The position numbers were made by a program, and so were the translations under genes. From JBBDLF01 sp040879025 (GTDB taxonomy: Bacteria > Pseudomonadota > Gammaproteobacteria > Pseudomonadales > Pseudohongiellaceae), in the NCBI GenBank assembly GCA_040879025.1, contig JBBDLF010000017.1, positions 61,744-125,743 on the forward strand: DNA of 64,000 nt. Reading direction: 5' to 3'. The notes below the pieces were generated by a model. It was not told the origin of the DNA. It saw only the letters and a program-made list of their open reading frames with translations, and searched no databases. This document shows, in pieces, positions 61,622 to 64,000 of the stretch (the first letter of the stretch is position 1; the number at the start of each line of letters is the position of its first letter).

Positions 61622-62719
61622 GTGAAAAGAATCTTCAACTGTGGCCTGTTGGTGGCCGGCATGCTCAGTTACCATGTTGCCGCCCAAACCTACCAAGCCG
61701 ATACCGTCACTGGTCCATTGACCGACCGACCCGTGCGCATCCTGCAAACCAACTCCGCCGGTACCGATGTGTTCATCTTTGATCCGGTTGCCATGGAGCA
61801 GGTGGGGCACATCACCAATCTGCCTCACAACCACGGGGCCACCCTGCATGCCGACGGGACTCACTACTACATCACCAATGAACACGAGCAGACCGTGGAC
61901 GTGGTGGACACCCGCACCCTGGAAATTACCGACCGTATCCAGCTCGCCAATGGCCCCCACAACCTGTCCGCCAGCCAACAGGCTCGCAAGGTCTATGTGG
62001 CGATTATTGCTGAACCCCTCATCCAGGTCATCGACATGGACAGCCACGAAATCATCGCCAATATCGAAACCGGAGGTGGCGTCCACAATACCTTTGTCAC
62101 ACCTGATGGACGTTACGCTGTCGGCGGCATGATCGGCGCCAGCGAAATCATTGCCATCGACACGGAAACGGACGAGGTGGAATGGGAGATGTCCATTCCC
62201 TATTCACAGAATCCGTTCGTGGGTGGCGTCCGGCCCATCGCCTTCACCACCAATCCCGATGGCTCGACCAGGTCGCTGCTGGTTAACGTGGGTGGCTGGC
62301 ATGGTTTCTGGGAAATCGATTTCGACACCCAGGAAGTCATCAACAAGATCAGCCCGCCCGAGCACGCATGGAATCGCACCGACCAGACCGCGGATGGCAT
62401 CCAGAGCGCCCCCAGCCACGGCATAGTCGTCTTGCCCGACCAGAGCGAGGTATGGCATTCAAGTCGCGCCACGTCACACATTTACGGCTATTCTCTCCCG
62501 GACTACGAATATATTGGCAGGGTCCATATCGGCAATCCCGCCTGGCTCACGGCCACTCCGGACAGCCGCTATATCTGGGTGGGTGTCGCGAGCCACAATG
62601 AAACCGCCGTGGTGGATGTAGAAAACCAGGAAGTGGTACGCCGGTTTGCCGTGGGTCAGTCACCGAAGCGGATTTTCACGGCGATCATGCCGGTCGATTG
62701 GCAAGGAGAAGCAGAATGA
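61622..62719 (+). CDS. Periplasmic YncE-like beta-propeller protein
   Basis: 365 residues from GTG 61622 (VKRIFNCGLLVAGMLSYHVA, a signal peptide), with GGGGG 4-5 bases upstream; an ATG at 61553 would put about 23 residues before the signal. The mature part is YVTN/NHL-like propeller repeats: VFIFDPVAMEQVGHITNLPH, YYITNEHEQTVDVVDTRTLE, VYVAIIAEPLIQVIDMDSHE, IWVGVASHNETAVVDVENQE. Proteins of this group occur near PQQ- or cytochrome-linked oxidation systems. Its stop overlaps the start of the diheme lipoprotein as ATGA. Confidence 0.82.
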   Translation: MKRIFNCGLLVAGMLSYHVAAQTYQADTVTGPLTDRPVRILQTNSAGTDVFIFDPVAMEQVGHITNLPHNHGATLHADGTHYYITNEHEQTVDVVDTRTLEITDRIQLANGPHNLSASQQARKVYVAIIAEPLIQVIDMDSHEIIANIETGGGVHNTFVTPDGRYAVGGMIGASEIIAIDTETDEVEWEMSIPYSQNPFVGGVRPIAFTTNPDGSTRSLLVNVGGWHGFWEIDFDTQEVINKISPPEHAWNRTDQTADGIQSAPSHGIVVLPDQSEVWHSSRATSHIYGYSLPDYEYIGRVHIGNPAWLTATPDSRYIWVGVASHNETAVVDVENQEVVRRFAVGQSPKRIFTAIMPVDWQGEAE

Positions 62720-63642
62720 CGCTTCACAAAAACGCAGCACGATGGTGGCTTCTGATTTCAATGTCCTTGGCGTTGGCCGCCTGCGGTGAGCAGGAACCCA
62801 CTGCACCCGCAACGGGGCCGGCTGAAAGCGCCAGCGGTTCCGGCGACGGCAGTGCCGAGTCTCAAACCCCGAAAGGTCTGGAATTTGCCTTTTACCGCGA
62901 AGCGGTGGAACCGATTTTCCTGCGTCCGCGCGGCGGCTTTGTCGGTTCGGATACCGCCTGTGTAGCCTGCCACGCCGGCCAGGCCACTGCGCCACTGCGT
63001 CTGCAGGCTCTGACACTGGAAGACGGCGAGGCTTTTTGGACCGAGGAACAGTCGCGACGTAATTTTGAAAATGTTGTCATGCTCGTCAATCCGGCCGCAG
63101 CCGGGTCCAGTCGCCTGCTCACCGCCCCCCTGGCACCCGCGGCGGGCGGCGAAAGACATTCCGGAGGCATTTTCTGGGACTCAAGCGAGCACAGCGAATA
63201 TCGCCTGATCGCCGAATGGATAGCCACGGGCACAGCGGATGCCCCGGCGGCGGAGTCTGTGGCAGTGGATTTCGAATTCTTCCGCAACTGTGTGCAACCG
63301 GTGTTCGTCAATCCCATTGAGAATGCCATGCCCTGTGCCGAGTGCCATAGCGGCGAGTTTGCGGTGCCCCCGCCGGACAACGGCTACTGGACCGAGGCGC
63401 AGTCACGTCAGGCTTTCGAGGACCTGCTGTATCTGATCGATCCGGGCCATCCGGAAAGCAGCCGATTTCTGCACAAACCCCTGCATCCGGATGCCGGCGG
63501 TGACCTGATGCATAACGGTGGGCGCCGCTGGTTCTCTGCCGACGACCCGGAACGTCAGGCTCTCGTCGACTGGGTGGCGGGCGAAGCCGCGGGTGAGCAG
63601 TGCCCACCGGCCTTGCAATACGATTATCCCCCCGGACCGTAA
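62716..63642 (+). CDS. Diheme c-type cytochrome lipoprotein
   Basis: 308 residues. Lipobox LALAACGE (about residues 16-23), then a low-complexity Ser/Ala/Glu linker. Two CxxCH haem motifs sit in two related halves: CVACHAG (about residue 77) and CAECHSG (about 208), each preceded by a FxxxVxPxF-type segment (FYREAVEPIFL; FFRNCVQPVFV), like the cytochrome-C domains of planctomycete-type proteins. AAGGAG lies 7 bases before ATG 62716. It is probably an electron-transfer lipoprotein. Confidence 0.85.
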   Translation: MTLHKNAARWWLLISMSLALAACGEQEPTAPATGPAESASGSGDGSAESQTPKGLEFAFYREAVEPIFLRPRGGFVGSDTACVACHAGQATAPLRLQALTLEDGEAFWTEEQSRRNFENVVMLVNPAAAGSSRLLTAPLAPAAGGERHSGGIFWDSSEHSEYRLIAEWIATGTADAPAAESVAVDFEFFRNCVQPVFVNPIENAMPCAECHSGEFAVPPPDNGYWTEAQSRQAFEDLLYLIDPGHPESSRFLHKPLHPDAGGDLMHNGGRRWFSADDPERQALVDWVAGEAAGEQCPPALQYDYPPGP

Positions 63643-63646
63643 ACCC

Positions 63647-64000
63647 ATGTCAGCGGGTTTCAGGCGAGCAGTCTCCGCCAGTGTGCTCATACTGCTCGCC
63701 GGCTGCGGCGAACAAGCCCCCGAAACCACCCTGGATGGTATTTACACGACGGCGCAGGCCCAGCGCGGAGAAGGACTCTATGCACAGCACTGTGCCCGCT
63801 GCCACAGTATTCAGGAATTCTCCGGGCGCATGTTCGACACCGTCTGGACAGGCACACCGGCCAGCGCGCTGTACCTGCGCATAGCCAATACCATGCCCAT
63901 GGACCAGCCCGGCAGCCTCGGCACCCGCCAGGTCACCGCCTTGATGGCTCATATTTTCGCCGAGAACCACATGCCCAGCGGCGACACTCCGCTTGAGTCT
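63647..64000 (+). CDS. Monoheme cytochrome c lipoprotein, cut by window edge
   Basis: Frame from ATG 63647, open for 118 codons to the end of the window. A lipobox (VLILLAGCGE) is followed by a class I cytochrome c domain: QAQRGEGLYAQHCARCHSIQ with the CARCH haem motif at about residues 49-53, and the distal region with NTMPMDQPGSLG giving a candidate Met ligand. Only 4 bases separate it from the diheme gene. The similar domain often accompanies a PQQ-dependent alcohol dehydrogenase; the next gene lies outside. Confidence 0.85.
   Translation, partial: MSAGFRRAVSASVLILLAGCGEQAPETTLDGIYTTAQAQRGEGLYAQHCARCHSIQEFSGRMFDTVWTGTPASALYLRIANTMPMDQPGSLGTRQVTALMAHIFAENHMPSGDTPLES

Noticed and set aside
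1..64000. tRNA, rRNA, CRISPR arrays, insertion sequences, integrases
   Set aside because: None recognised on either strand; no cloverleaf-like segment, no spaced direct-repeat array and no transposase-like ORF.

Overview
This window is chromosomal DNA of a Gram-negative gammaproteobacterium. The gene orders are classic for that class: rpsB-tsf-pyrH-frr-uppS-cdsA-dxr-rseP-bamA-skp-lpxD-fabZ-lpxA-lpxB-rnhB-dnaE, and rpoE-rseA-degP-like followed by lepA-lepB-DUF4845-rnc-era-recO. Several details resemble Pseudomonas and Cellvibrio-type relatives: nadB divergent from an AlgU-like rpoE, a long Pseudomonas-type DapD, and an AlgP-like lysine/alanine-rich histone-like protein. The family cannot be fixed from this sequence. 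No rRNA, tRNA, CRISPR array, insertion sequence or prophage block was seen.

Region 1 (1-18.6 kb, minus strand) is the translation, lipid A and outer-membrane biogenesis cluster. It runs leftward from rpsB to dnaE, which is cut by the window edge. Many genes overlap or nearly touch. S2 carries an unusual tail of about 150 residues, part acidic and part histone-H1-like. Region 2 (18.9-24.7 kb, plus strand) is map, glnD, dapD and dapE. Region 3 (24.7-38.9 kb, minus strand) holds rsmJ-uppP-tsaB, the AlgP-like locus (apparently split by a -1 frame change at an A_AAA_AAG heptamer), then adk, mazG, rlmD, cysM, recO, era, rnc, a DUF4845 gene, lepB and lepA. Region 4 (39.1-42 kb, minus strand) is the envelope-stress locus: AlgU/RpoE-type sigma, its anti-sigma factor and a DegP/MucD-like protease. 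No mucB/rseB gene is present there. A sigma-E-type promoter lies upstream of rpoE. nadB runs the other way.

Region 5 (43.8-54.5 kb) starts with sdhE-ygfX and ygfZ and then becomes accessory in character. Two adjacent amino-acid-kinase-fold proteins closely match the two subunits of the molybdenum storage protein (MosB-like, then MosA-like). A Tat-exported CueO-like multicopper oxidase follows. A compact, strongly self-complementary segment about 120 nt upstream of the first mos gene could be a structured leader RNA. Also here are a secreted tectonin-like repeat protein, an exported methyltransferase-like protein, a quinone oxidoreductase, a stand-alone secF and a DUF4383 membrane protein.

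Region 6 (54.5-64 kb) holds a small Fis-type HTH ORF, an XRE regulator, a sorbosone-dehydrogenase-like lipoprotein and a SIMPL-domain protein. It also holds a two-gene HTH + DUF6036-type nucleotidyltransferase module that looks like a toxin-antitoxin or defence cassette; its predicted promoter carries a perfect 7-bp inverted repeat and would give a leaderless mRNA. The window ends with a TonB-dependent receptor divergent from a propeller / diheme-lipoprotein / cytochrome c operon that leaves the window on the right.
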